A stretch of DNA of 64,000 nt from Pseudomonas sp. A34-9 (GTDB lineage Bacteria > Pseudomonadota > Gammaproteobacteria > Pseudomonadales > Pseudomonadaceae). The translations under genes were made by a program, and so were the position numbers. Positions 1-8,571 of this stretch are shown here, one piece after another. The notes under the pieces were generated by a model. The model did not search any database and was not told the origin of the DNA. It saw only the letters and a program-made list of their open reading frames with translations. The stretch spans positions 6,145,001-6,209,000 of the forward strand of contig NZ_CP119967.1 of assembly GCF_029543085.1 (NCBI RefSeq). Direction: 5' to 3'. Positions within the stretch are counted from its first letter, which is position 1. Every line of letters starts with the position of its first letter.

Positions 1-1
1 C

Positions 2-790
2 ATCAACAGCCCGGCGCTGTTGCTGCGATCGGACGCCCCGGATCCGCATAAAAATTTGGGTAAACGTACCTTTCTGCACCCGGTGAACATGTCCGCCGCG
101 CGCTTCGACGAAGTCATCAACCCGTTTTACGGGGCGCCGCAGTCGATCTATTCCGACCATTTCCAATGGAAGGACGGCACCAGCGGACCGATGGCTTTCA
201 AACTTGAAGTACCACCGCTGCATCCGGCACTGGCAGCCACGCTGCTCGGCGGCTTTGGTGAGGAAAGTGCACAACACATGGCTGACCTGCCGCACACCCA
301 CGCCATGCTGGCCTTGCTGCGCGACGGTTTTCATCCGGACAGCACGGGCGGTGCAGTCGAGTTGCGGGGCGATGGTTCGCCGGTGCTCGACTATCAGGTT
401 TCGCCCTACGCCTGGGAAGGCCTGCGCCGGGCCTTTCATGTCATGGCCGAAATCCAGTTCGCCGGCGGCGCAAAAGCGGTGATGCCGATGCACGCCGATG
501 CCCGTTACGTGAAAACCCTGGCCGAAGCCCGCACCCTGATCGATGGTTTGAGCCTCGAGCTGTACCGTACACGGCTCGGCAGCGCCCACGTCATGGGCGG
601 CTGCGCGATGGGCGAAGACCCGAAAAGCGCGGTCACCGACAGTCTCGGCCGGCATCATCAACTGGCTAATCTGTCGATCCATGACGGCTCACTGTTCCCC
701 ACCAGCATCGGCGCCAACCCGCAGCTGTCGGTGTATGGCCTGACCGCGCAACTGGCGACATCCCTCGCCGATCGGCTGAGAAACCCGTGA
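2..790 (+). CDS. GMC-family FAD-dependent oxidoreductase, C-terminal part
   Basis: This is the 3' end of a gene that begins before the window; the frame is open from base 2 to the stop at 788-790. The visible 262 residues hold the C-terminal substrate and catalytic domain of glucose-methanol-choline oxidoreductases. The family's His is in AHVMGGC (about base 590) and its partner Asn is in GANPQLS (about base 712), next to the conserved FAD-contacting end. In PAO1 (from memory) a GMC oxidoreductase also lies directly upstream of coaD. The substrate cannot be told from this part; GMC enzymes oxidise alcohols and sugars. The FAD-binding N-terminus is outside the window. Confidence 0.88.
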   Translation: MNSPALLLRSDAPDPHKNLGKRTFLHPVNMSAARFDEVINPFYGAPQSIYSDHFQWKDGTSGPMAFKLEVPPLHPALAATLLGGFGEESAQHMADLPHTHAMLALLRDGFHPDSTGGAVELRGDGSPVLDYQVSPYAWEGLRRAFHVMAEIQFAGGAKAVMPMHADARYVKTLAEARTLIDGLSLELYRTRLGSAHVMGGCAMGEDPKSAVTDSLGRHHQLANLSIHDGSLFPTSIGANPQLSVYGLTAQLATSLADRLRNP

Positions 791-818
791 AAAAACCGAT
801 TATTGCCATCGTCTATAG

Positions 819-1385
<567 letters not shown>

Positions 1386-1386
1386 A

Positions 1387-1425
1387 AGCTGCCGCAGGCT
1401 GCGATCTTTTGCTTTTAAAAGATTG
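1387..1425. repeat. REP half-element (GCTGCCGCAGGCTGCGATC family)
   Basis: This is a single copy of the GCTGCCGCAGGCTGCGATCTTTT core right after the coaD stop codon. Longer inverted pairs of the same core occur near 24250, 28080, 35590, 37770 and 53460. It is not coding. Confidence 0.8.
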
Positions 1426-1493
1426 CAGTCTCGTGCCCTTGATCGCAGCAACGTGCACTGCGCCCGCCAATGCGGCACAATTGCGCGCATTGA

Positions 1494-1784
<291 letters not shown>

Positions 1785-1808
1785 TCTAACGGACTTGTAG
1801 CGCTCTTA

Positions 1809-1887
1809 CGGGCCTCTTCGCGAGCAAGCTCGCTCCCACATTGAAATGCATTTCAAATGTGGGAGCGAGCTTGCTCGCGAAAGGGCC
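1809..1887. repeat. REPIN, GTGGGAGCGAGCTTGCTCGCGAA family
   Basis: Two inverted copies of a REP sequence (TTCGCGAGCAAGCTCGCTCCCACA and its reverse complement) flank a short AT-rich palindromic centre, so the whole can fold into one long hairpin. It fills the gap between fdx1 and the convergent small gene at 1917. Confidence 0.9.
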
Positions 1888-1916
1888 ATCAGCTACACAG
1901 CAAATCCCTGATCCGC

Positions 1917-2240
1917 TCACTCACGCTGCTCAAACCCCTCCCCGATACACCCCAGACACCGCACAAAAGCAGCTTTCGCCGGATCCACCACCAACGCCTG
2001 CCCCGCATCGCCCACCCCGCCACCCAGCGCGGTAAACGGCAACGACACGACGAACGCGCCAGCACCAATCACCGTCGCCACCACCAATAAAGGTCGGGCA
2101 ATCAGCAAGTCGCCGATCATCGCGTAGGCCGGGGGATTCTGGATGGTGTAGCGCGGATCACCGCTGCCATTTTCCGTGGCCTGGACAGCCAGACTGGAAC
2201 ACAGCAGCAGCGTGACAAAGAGGACTTGCAAGGATTTCAT
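1917..2240 (-). CDS. Small exported or membrane protein of unknown function
   Basis: A 107-residue protein that I cannot assign. It starts with a signal peptide ([21 protein letters not shown]), followed by a short polar stretch, a hydrophobic segment at about residues 47-75 ([20 protein letters not shown]) and a C-terminal part with two Cys (RCLGCIG). An AAGGA site 7 bases before the ATG supports the start. Orthologues sit in the same place in other pseudomonads and are often labelled multidrug transporter, which such a short one-helix protein does not support. It is transcribed opposite to fdx1 and in the same direction as mutM. Confidence 0.75.
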   Translation of the reverse strand: MKSLQVLFVTLLLCSSLAVQATENGSGDPRYTIQNPPAYAMIGDLLIARPLLVVATVIGAGAFVVSLPFTALGGGVGDAGQALVVDPAKAAFVRCLGCIGEGFEQRE

Positions 2241-2309
2241 GGCACGATCCTTCGGGCTGAACGGTGAGACAACTCACTATAGACCGTAGGACTTTTTCAA
2301 CTTTTTGCC

Positions 2310-3122
2310 TCAGCTCTGGCAGCGCGGGCAGAACACACTGGCCCTCTGACCGAGCTTCACTTCACGCAAGCCGGTGCCACAGACCTTGCAGTGTTCACCG
2401 CCACGGCCATAGACAAACAGCTCCTGCTGGAAATACCCCGGCTGCCCGTCACCGCCAATAAAATCACGCAACGTCGTACCGCCACGCTCGATAGCGGCGG
2501 CCAGAATGCGTTTGATCTCGATCGCCAGTTTCAGATACCGCCCCCGGGAAATCCCCCCGGCCTCACGGCGCGGATCAATCCCGGCGGCAAACAATGCTTC
2601 GGTCGCATAAATATTGCCGACCCCGACCACCACCGCGTTGTCCATGATGAACGGCTTGACCGCCATCGAACGCCCGCGCGACAGCTGAAACAAGCGCTCG
2701 CCATCGAACAGATCGGTCAGCGGTTCCGGTCCGAGGCGAATCAGCAATTCATGGTTGAGTGGATCATTGCTCCACAACATCGCGCCGAACCGTCGCGGAT
2801 CGGTGTAGCGCAGCGCCAGCCCCGACTCCAGTTCAATATCGACATGTTCATGCTTGAGCGCCGGCAGACCGACTTCGACCAGACGCAAGTTACCCGACAT
2901 GCCCAGGTGGCTGATCAGCGTCCCAACCTCGGCGTTGATCAACAGGTACTTGGCACGTCGTTCGACCAGTACGATACGCTGCCCCGACAGGCGCACATCG
3001 AGGTCTTCGGGGATCGGCCAGCGCAGCCGGCGGTCACGCACGATCACCCGACTGACGCGCTGGCCTTCCAGGTGCGGGGCAATCCCGCGGCGGGTGGTTT
3101 CGACTTCCGGCAATTCAGGCAT
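2310..3122 (-). CDS. mutM: Formamidopyrimidine-DNA glycosylase (8-oxoguanine repair)
   Basis: A bifunctional base-excision repair enzyme that removes 8-oxoG and formamidopyrimidines and nicks the abasic site. After removal of Met the N-terminus is [12 protein letters not shown], giving the catalytic Pro and Glu. The conserved Lys lies in RRAKYLLI near residue 57. The C-terminus has the DNA-binding zinc finger, CKVCGTG then CPRCQS. The 270-residue length fits the family. It starts 12 bases after the HDOD gene ends, so the two are probably co-transcribed with the HDOD gene first. Confidence 0.97.
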   Translation of the reverse strand: MPELPEVETTRRGIAPHLEGQRVSRVIVRDRRLRWPIPEDLDVRLSGQRIVLVERRAKYLLINAEVGTLISHLGMSGNLRLVEVGLPALKHEHVDIELESGLALRYTDPRRFGAMLWSNDPLNHELLIRLGPEPLTDLFDGERLFQLSRGRSMAVKPFIMDNAVVVGVGNIYATEALFAAGIDPRREAGGISRGRYLKLAIEIKRILAAAIERGGTTLRDFIGGDGQPGYFQQELFVYGRGGEHCKVCGTGLREVKLGQRASVFCPRCQS

Positions 3123-3134
3123 GGCGTTCTCGGA

Positions 3135-4001
3135 TCAATGCGCGCCGAGGTCGCGGATCGTTTGTTTGAGGGTTTCGAAGTCGTAATCCGACAGTCCTAC
3201 ATAGTCGAGTACCAGCGGCCCGACGGCGTTCCATTCAAAATCTTCGGTCTGGTTGCCCAGCACGCGATACGACGCGCAAATATGCTCGGCCATTTTCAGG
3301 ATCGCCAGCAGGTTTTTCAGCTGGCTGTTGCGCGACGATTCATCACTGAAAATCGCCAGGGCGTTGTGGTGATTGGCGATGGCTGCGCTGACATGTTCCG
3401 GCAGGCGCCAGGACTTGGCGGTGTAGTAGCCGACCACGGCGTGGTTAGTGTTGAACTCGGCGTTTTCGGTATCCACCACACGGCATTCGGCGCTGGCATT
3501 GGCGTAAGCCTTTTCCAGCACCGACATGTAATTAGGGAAGCGTTGCAGCATCAACGGCACGCCGCAATCGTGGAACAGGCCCAAGGCGTAGGCCTCGTCG
3601 CCCGCCTGGGTGCCGATGCGCTTGGCCAGCGTCAGGCACGTCATCGCTACGTCCTGGGCGGTGTCCCAGAAACGATTGAGGGTGACGATGGTGTCGTCGT
3701 TCATTTCGCCCTTGATCGACTGTGCGTTGATCAGGTTGATGATCGAGCGACTGCCCAACAGGTTCACCGCGCGCTGAATCGAGGTGATCTTGTTGCTCAA
3801 GCCGTAATACGGCGAATTGACGATTTTCAGCAGCGAGCCGGACAGGCCTGGGTCCTGAGCAATCAGCTTGGCGATCACCTCCAGGTCCGGGTCGGGCATG
3901 TACTGCTCCATTTGCAGATCCACCATGATCTGCGGCTGCGCGGGCACACTGATGCCCTGCAGGGATTGTTGAATCTGTTCGGTGGTCAGCTCTTGGGACA
4001 T
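3135..4001 (-). CDS. HDOD domain signalling protein
   Basis: A 288-residue cytoplasmic protein made mostly of an HDOD domain, a relative of HD phosphohydrolases that is usually not catalytic and acts in signalling. Visible landmarks are PAQPQIMVDL near residue 20, the helical PGLSGSLLKIVNSPYYG segment near 50-65 that typifies HDOD proteins, LGSRSIINLI, and FHDCGVP in the centre. There is no attached GGDEF, EAL or receiver domain. It lies directly upstream of mutM on the same strand, but nothing in the sequence ties it to repair. Confidence 0.9.
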   Translation of the reverse strand: MSQELTTEQIQQSLQGISVPAQPQIMVDLQMEQYMPDPDLEVIAKLIAQDPGLSGSLLKIVNSPYYGLSNKITSIQRAVNLLGSRSIINLINAQSIKGEMNDDTIVTLNRFWDTAQDVAMTCLTLAKRIGTQAGDEAYALGLFHDCGVPLMLQRFPNYMSVLEKAYANASAECRVVDTENAEFNTNHAVVGYYTAKSWRLPEHVSAAIANHHNALAIFSDESSRNSQLKNLLAILKMAEHICASYRVLGNQTEDFEWNAVGPLVLDYVGLSDYDFETLKQTIRDLGAH

Positions 4002-4175
4002 AAGTACACACTCTGGGACAGGCGGCGATTCTAACCCCTAAAAACCGCAAGACGACACACCAGTGGGCAATTGTCAGGAACTTTCATTCAAGCCCAGGCT
4101 TCGGACTCTGTAATGCCCGACGGTTCATTGAGGTCCCGTGGGGCGGCTATTTCCAACAGACTCAGGAGCTTATCG

Positions 4176-4715
4176 ATGGCCACTTCTCTCAACGGCAAGC
4201 GCGTCGCTTTTTTGGTAACCGATGGTTTCGAACAGGTTGAATTGACCGGCCCCAAGCAAGCCCTGGAACAGGCCGGTGCACAGGTCGATATCCTCTCGGC
4301 CGAGGAAGGCACGGTCAAAGGCTGGAACCACGACAAACCGGCGGACGATTTCCCGGTCGACCAGACTTTCCAGGCCGCCAGCAGCGAGCAATATGACGCG
4401 ATCGTGCTGCCCGGCGGCGTGCAGAACTCCGACACTATCCGCATCGACCAGGACGCACAGCATCTGGTCAAGACCGGCACCTCGGCCGGCAAACCGATTG
4501 CGGTGATCTGCCATGGCAGCTGGTTGCTGATTTCAGCGGGGCTGGTCAATGGCAAGACGATGACCAGTTACAAGACGCTCAAGGACGATCTGGTCAACGC
4601 AGGTGTAAATTGGGTGGATCAGGAGGTGGTCAAGGACGGTCACTTGATCAGCAGTCGCCAGCCGGATGATATTCCAGCGTTCAACAAGGAGCTGATCGAC
4701 GCGCTGTCGGCGTAG
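4176..4715 (+). CDS. pfpI: DJ-1/PfpI-family protein
   Basis: A 179-residue member of the type 1 glutamine amidotransferase-like DJ-1/PfpI superfamily. The nucleophile elbow is AVICHGSW, with Cys112 followed by His113, and the glycine-rich LPGGVQN loop is at 78-84. The family includes PfpI-type proteases and YhbO-like stress proteins said to act on glycated proteins; which activity applies here is not decided by sequence. I place the start at 4176 because a GGAG site sits 7 bases upstream and MATSLNGKRVAFL aligns with the family start; the longer frame from 4071 has no such support. Confidence 0.9.
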   Translation: MATSLNGKRVAFLVTDGFEQVELTGPKQALEQAGAQVDILSAEEGTVKGWNHDKPADDFPVDQTFQAASSEQYDAIVLPGGVQNSDTIRIDQDAQHLVKTGTSAGKPIAVICHGSWLLISAGLVNGKTMTSYKTLKDDLVNAGVNWVDQEVVKDGHLISSRQPDDIPAFNKELIDALSA

Positions 4716-4724
4716 CTCTCAAGA

Positions 4725-4810
4725 CCGCTTTCGCGAGCAGGCTCGCTCCCACAGCGCACTTGTGCCCGACACAAGACCAATATGGGAGCGCACCTGCTCG
4801 CGAAGGCGTC
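4725..4810. repeat. REPIN, GTGGGAGCGAGC family
   Basis: Inverted copies of the TTCGCGAGCAGGCTCGCTCCCACA core with a central spacer, between pfpI and rlmI. The right arm is mutated (GGGAGCGCACCTGCTCGCGAA). Confidence 0.85.
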
Positions 4811-4888
4811 ATCAGCGTTTCATCGCCGGCCAAGCCCGACACAAGTCGCAACACGGTATACTCCCGCTCTTTTTTCCGGAGCGACGTC

Positions 4889-6085
4889 ATGTCCCTGCCT
4901 AGCTTGCGCCTCAAAGCCAACGCCGACCGTCGCCTGCGCGCCGGTCACCTGTGGGTCTACAGCAACGAAATCGATGTAGCTGCCACCCCGCTGCACGGCT
5001 TCAATGCCGGTGACCAGGCCATCCTCGAAGCCGCTGGCGGCAAGCCGTTGGGCATCGTGGCGATGAGCCCGAACAACCTGATCTGCGCCCGCCTGCTGTC
5101 GCGCGACATTAAAGTTGCGCTGGACAAATCGCTGCTGGTGCACCGCCTGAATGTGGCCTTGTCGCTGCGCGAGCGCCTGTTCGACAAGCCGTTCTATCGC
5201 CTGGTCTACGGTGACTCCGATCTGCTGCCAGGTCTGGTGGTCGACCGTTTCGGCGACATCCTCGTCGTCCAGATCGCCTCGGCGACCATGGAAGCGCATA
5301 AGGATGACGTGATCGCGGCACTGACCCAAGTGCTCAAGCCAAGCGGCATCCTGTTCAAGAACGACTCCGCCGCCCGTGATGCCGAAGGCCTCAACCGCTA
5401 CGTCGAAACCGTGTTCGGTCTGGTGCCCGAGTGGGTGGCGCTGGAAGAGAACGGCGTGAAGTTCGAAGCCCCGGTCATTCAGGGCCAGAAAACCGGCTGG
5501 TTCTACGACCATCGCATGAACCGCGCACGCCTGGCCCCTTACGCCAAAGGCAAACGCGTCCTCGACCTCTATAGCTACATTGGTGGCTGGGGCGTGCAGG
5601 CTGCCGCGTTCGGCGCCAGCGAAGTGTTCTGCGTTGATGCTTCGGCGTTCGCCCTCGACGGCGTTGAGCGCAATGCCGCGCTGAACGGCTTCGCCGACAA
5701 GATGACCTGTATCGAAGGCGACGTTTTCGAAGCCCTGAAAGAACTGAAAGCCAGCGAAGAGCGCTTCGACGTGATCGTCGCCGACCCGCCAGCGTTCATC
5801 AAGCGCAAGAAAGACATGAAAAACGGCGAAGGCGCCTACCGTCGCCTGAACGAGCAAGCCATGCGCCTGCTCAACAAGGACGGCATCCTGGTCAGCGCGT
5901 CCTGCTCGATGCACCTGCCGGAAGATGATCTGCAGAACATCCTGCTGACCAGCGCGCGTCACCTGGACCGCAATATCCAGTTGCTGGAGCGCGGTGGTCA
6001 GGGCCCGGATCACCCGGTGCACCCGGCCATCGCTGAAACGCGCTACATCAAGAGCATCACCTGCCGCTTGCTGCCCAACAGCTGA
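4889..6085 (+). CDS. rlmI: 23S rRNA (cytosine-1962-C5)-methyltransferase
   Basis: A SAM-dependent methyltransferase expected to make m5C1962 in 23S rRNA. It has a PUA-like RNA-binding domain at residues 1-75, a central RlmI-specific part, and a Rossmann methyltransferase domain with LDLYSYIGGWG (SAM loop, about 223-233) and DPPAFIKRK (motif IV). The catalytic Cys is in SASCSMHL. The start at 4889 gives 398 residues, close to the E. coli protein, and has GGAG 7 bases upstream; the longer frame from 4760 would translate through the REP element and is unlikely. A strong terminator follows. Confidence 0.95.
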   Translation: MSLPSLRLKANADRRLRAGHLWVYSNEIDVAATPLHGFNAGDQAILEAAGGKPLGIVAMSPNNLICARLLSRDIKVALDKSLLVHRLNVALSLRERLFDKPFYRLVYGDSDLLPGLVVDRFGDILVVQIASATMEAHKDDVIAALTQVLKPSGILFKNDSAARDAEGLNRYVETVFGLVPEWVALEENGVKFEAPVIQGQKTGWFYDHRMNRARLAPYAKGKRVLDLYSYIGGWGVQAAAFGASEVFCVDASAFALDGVERNAALNGFADKMTCIEGDVFEALKELKASEERFDVIVADPPAFIKRKKDMKNGEGAYRRLNEQAMRLLNKDGILVSASCSMHLPEDDLQNILLTSARHLDRNIQLLERGGQGPDHPVHPAIAETRYIKSITCRLLPNS

Positions 6086-6095
6086 TCCATGCGGA

Positions 6096-6127
6096 AAAAG
6101 GGGAGCCAGCAGGCTCCCCTTTTTTTT
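6096..6127 (+). terminator. Rho-independent terminator of rlmI
   Basis: A perfect 12-bp stem (AAAAGGGGAGCC with GGCTCCCCTTTT) has a 4-base loop and runs into eight T residues. It marks the left edge of the accessory island. Confidence 0.95.
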
Positions 6128-6299
6128 GGCGCGCCCCCCTTCCTCCCCGCTATTTCCCAATAATTCCTACAAGTACTTTCTCGCTGACGTGCAGGATATT
6201 TCCTTACGCCCTTTAATTATCGAAACTTGGCCTACAAGTTTATTCGCGACTAAAGACCACTCCGACAAAATTACTGGAAATTTCCTACTTAATATCCCC

Positions 6300-6328
6300 T
6301 TGCCAATAATCCATTACAAACTATTATG
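6300..6328 (+). promoter_or_regulatory. Candidate sigma-70 promoter of the SagB/AurF island
   Basis: TTGCCA at 6300-6305 is separated by 16-17 bases from TATTAT/ATTATG at 6322-6328, in a visibly AT-rich stretch. A hairpin (GTTG-TCACC, loop, GGTGA-bulge-CAAC, 6331-6355) follows just after the expected start point. The elements are close to consensus, but the start site is inferred. Confidence 0.55.
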
Positions 6329-6380
6329 AAGTTGTCACCACGAGGTGACTTCAACTTTAAATGAACAAGGAGTTCACATC

Positions 6381-6452
6381 ATGAAACGTATTTCTCTGGA
6401 AAGTAAAAAAATCGCAAACCTGGCTTTTCTGGTTGCCCCTAAAGCCCGCTAA
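6381..6452 (+). CDS. 23-residue peptide gene, candidate precursor peptide
   Basis: A short ORF encoding MKRISLESKKIANLAFLVAP followed by KAR. AAGGAG is 8 bases before the ATG, a likely promoter lies 50-80 bases upstream, and a hairpin follows the stop at once. The N-terminal part is basic and amphipathic (KRISLESKK), the centre is hydrophobic, and the end is a short Pro-Lys-Ala-Arg tail. It has two Ser and no Cys, Thr, Trp or Tyr. Its place before a SagB-type dehydrogenase, an AurF-like oxygenase and an exporter, and its separation from them by an attenuator, resemble the position of PqqA-like precursors. No homologue is known to me. It could instead be a regulatory leader peptide. Confidence 0.6.
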   Translation: MKRISLESKKIANLAFLVAPKAR

Positions 6453-6460
6453 GTAAGTCA

Positions 6461-6504
6461 GGACGCTGGGAACTGCCGGCAACCCGGCGTCCTTTTGACT
6501 TTTT
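6461..6504 (+). terminator. Attenuator or partial terminator between peptide ORF and sagB-like gene
   Basis: GGACGCTGGG (6461-6470) pairs with CCCGGCGTCC (6483-6492) across a 12-base loop, with one T-G wobble, followed by TTTTGACTTTTT. The interrupted T run suggests partial readthrough, which would leave the peptide message in excess over the downstream enzyme genes. Confidence 0.8.
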
Positions 6505-6523
6505 CCAGAGTGAATCGACAGAC

Positions 6524-7597
6524 ATGTACATCAACCCCTACTTATTTATATTGCCGCGCTCACCCGGGCAAATCGTGTGGAACTATAAAAACCACACACA
6601 GTACGAACTTGATCTGAATTATGCCAATCGACTTGCACAACTAATCCATAACCCGGGACTTTTCGACGCCCACAACATAATAGACACACAATTATTAAGC
6701 GCGGGCATTCTAACTGTTTCACAAATAGACAGTCCGCCATGGGGTTGGGATGAGCTGTCGAAGATTTATCACATCGGCACGCAAAATATTCCCTGCGAAC
6801 ATACCCCACAGAATATTCACGAATGGTCCAGACAATATCTGGCGCACTGCAACGAAGTACTGGCCACCCAACAGCCTGCTACAGATCGCCCGACGCCAGC
6901 ACCCGCGCAGCGTATCGCCCTGCCTGCGCCGTGCGCTTTGAATGACGACCGTCTGGGAAATGTTCTGCGGCAGCGCAAAACCTGCCGTTCCTATACAGGT
7001 GCAGCGATAACGCTGAAGGACGTCGGCACCCTGCTCTACCTCGCCCTCGGCTATCTCCAGGAACGTGACCATGACCGCGACGACAGCATCGCCCAAGGGC
7101 TCGGCGCACGCCGCAGCAGTCCTTCCGCTGGCGGCCTGAACGCTTGCGAAGGCTTTCTGCTGGTGCAGAACGTCGATGGCCTGGAACCCGGCATCTATGC
7201 CTATCATCCGGCCGAACACACCCTGAGCCGGGTCAATCCGCTGCCTGAACCGGCGCTCGGCCACTTGCTCGGCGGGCAGCATTTCATCAACAACCTGCCA
7301 TTGGGGTTGTTCATCACCGCCCGTTTCGACCGGCTCTGGTGGAAGTACGAACACTCGCGGGCCTATCGCATGGCTTTCGTCGAAGCCGGCCACCTGTCGC
7401 AGACCTTTCAACTGGTCGCCACGGCATTGGGCCTCAACACGTGGTTGACCGGCGCGTTTGCCGACCAGCAGGTCGAAGCACTCCTCAAGCTTGAGGGCAG
7501 TGCTGAACAACCGCTGTTCTTCGTTGGTTGCGGACAAAGCGACGGGCAAGTGATGTGTCACGAAATGCGCGAGCTGTTGCGCGAGGGGCAAGCATGA
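6524..7597 (+). CDS. SagB-type FMN-dependent dehydrogenase (nitroreductase fold)
   Basis: A 357-residue protein whose C-terminal 210 residues form a SagB/ThcOx-like nitroreductase domain. Landmarks are QRKTCRSYTG at 150-159 (FMN phosphate site), SPSAGGLNACE at 199-209, GIYAYHP at 223-229 and the MAFVEAGHLSQ helix at 283-293. The first 140 residues form a separate, more AT-rich domain ending in a Pro/Ala linker. SagB enzymes oxidise azolines to azoles in modified peptides, and relatives act in other oxidative tailoring steps. No YcaO cyclodehydratase is nearby and the adjacent peptide has no Cys or Thr, so ordinary azole formation is unlikely. It overlaps the next gene by 4 bases (ATGA). Confidence 0.85.
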   Translation: MYINPYLFILPRSPGQIVWNYKNHTQYELDLNYANRLAQLIHNPGLFDAHNIIDTQLLSAGILTVSQIDSPPWGWDELSKIYHIGTQNIPCEHTPQNIHEWSRQYLAHCNEVLATQQPATDRPTPAPAQRIALPAPCALNDDRLGNVLRQRKTCRSYTGAAITLKDVGTLLYLALGYLQERDHDRDDSIAQGLGARRSSPSAGGLNACEGFLLVQNVDGLEPGIYAYHPAEHTLSRVNPLPEPALGHLLGGQHFINNLPLGLFITARFDRLWWKYEHSRAYRMAFVEAGHLSQTFQLVATALGLNTWLTGAFADQQVEALLKLEGSAEQPLFFVGCGQSDGQVMCHEMRELLREGQA

Positions 7598-8571
7598 CGC
7601 TGTCGATTGCCGCCCCGGATGAAGCGCCGGTGTGCTGGGCACTCAAATTCACCTTGGGGGACTGGGACAGCCGTGCCTCGGTGCGTAGCAGTACCCACGA
7701 TTATCAATTGCCTGATGACGTGCCGCTGCAACTGCAAACCCGCCACTGGTTTCCACCGGCGTTTCTACCTTATCTGGCACACCCGGCTATCCAGGCGGCG
7801 GGGCGGGATGTGTTGCACCGACTGTCAGCCAATCACCTGGTGCACTTTCTCGATTACACCACCCTGCTCGAACACCGCATCGTCAACCGCGCCGTGGAAG
7901 TCATCGTGCACCACGAACTGCCCATTCACGTGCCTCTGGAAATGAAAAACGCCGCGCTGCAGCTCTACACCGACGAGGGTTATCACGCGTTGTTCTCCAA
8001 TCGCCTCGCAGAGCAGATCGCCGCGTTTTACGGGTTCACCGGACGTCCGGTGATTGCGAAGCGCGTCACCCGCATGAACGCTCTGATTACCCGCACCCCG
8101 GAAAAGAACCGGGCACTGGCATGGTTTCTGCTCGGTTTCGTCTCGGAAACCATCATTGCCCGGGAGCTGCTGGACGTTTGCCGCGACAGCCTGGTATCCA
8201 GCGTGAGCGACATGCTGCGCGACCACCTGACTGACGAAGCCCGCCACAGTCGCTACTTCAGCGAAGTGTTCCATTATCTCTGGCTGTCGATGAACAGCCG
8301 CCAGCGTACGTTTGTGAGCAGAACACTGCTGGAGATCATCGGGATTTTTTTCGAGGCCGACGAAGTCTGGCTGCAACAGAGCCTGCGAGGAGCCGGCATC
8401 GCCGACAGCGACGTGATGGACATCGTCGGCGGCATGGCAACGGTGCTGGCCAATCGTGCTCGTGCGCGATCAGGTTCCATCGCTACGCTCGACGCACTGC
8501 GCAAGGCGGGTTTTTTCGCACTTGCCCATAACCAGAAGCTTTTTGCCAAGGCAGGACTGATCGATGGATAA
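7594..8571 (+). CDS. AurF-like non-heme diiron oxygenase
   Basis: A 325-residue helical protein with the full ligand set of the p-aminobenzoate N-oxygenase family. Glu93 is followed 35 residues later by Glu128-x-x-His131 (DEGYH), then Glu185 (VSETII), then His211-x3-Glu215-x2-His218 (HLTDEARH). Order and spacing match AurF as I recall it, so it is probably active. Known members oxidise amines to hydroxylamine, nitroso or nitro groups; PvfB/MgoB relatives act on amino-acid-derived substrates. No NRPS is nearby here. The start overlaps the sagB-like gene by 4 bases and the stop overlaps the exporter by 8, so the three are translationally coupled. The substrate is unknown. Confidence 0.82.
   Translation: MTLSIAAPDEAPVCWALKFTLGDWDSRASVRSSTHDYQLPDDVPLQLQTRHWFPPAFLPYLAHPAIQAAGRDVLHRLSANHLVHFLDYTTLLEHRIVNRAVEVIVHHELPIHVPLEMKNAALQLYTDEGYHALFSNRLAEQIAAFYGFTGRPVIAKRVTRMNALITRTPEKNRALAWFLLGFVSETIIARELLDVCRDSLVSSVSDMLRDHLTDEARHSRYFSEVFHYLWLSMNSRQRTFVSRTLLEIIGIFFEADEVWLQQSLRGAGIADSDVMDIVGGMATVLANRARARSGSIATLDALRKAGFFALAHNQKLFAKAGLIDG

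Noticed and set aside
2391..4034. Long plus-strand open frame antisense to mutM and the HDOD gene
   Set aside because: It is a GC-rich shadow of two clear minus-strand genes and shows no domain motifs.
4820..6160. Long minus-strand frame over rlmI
   Set aside because: It mirrors rlmI in the opposite strand and has no ribosome binding site or recognisable family.
6160..6380. AT-rich region read as a possible prophage or IS remnant
   Set aside because: No transposase or integrase fragment, terminal repeats or att-like duplications are seen; it fits an AT-rich promoter and leader.
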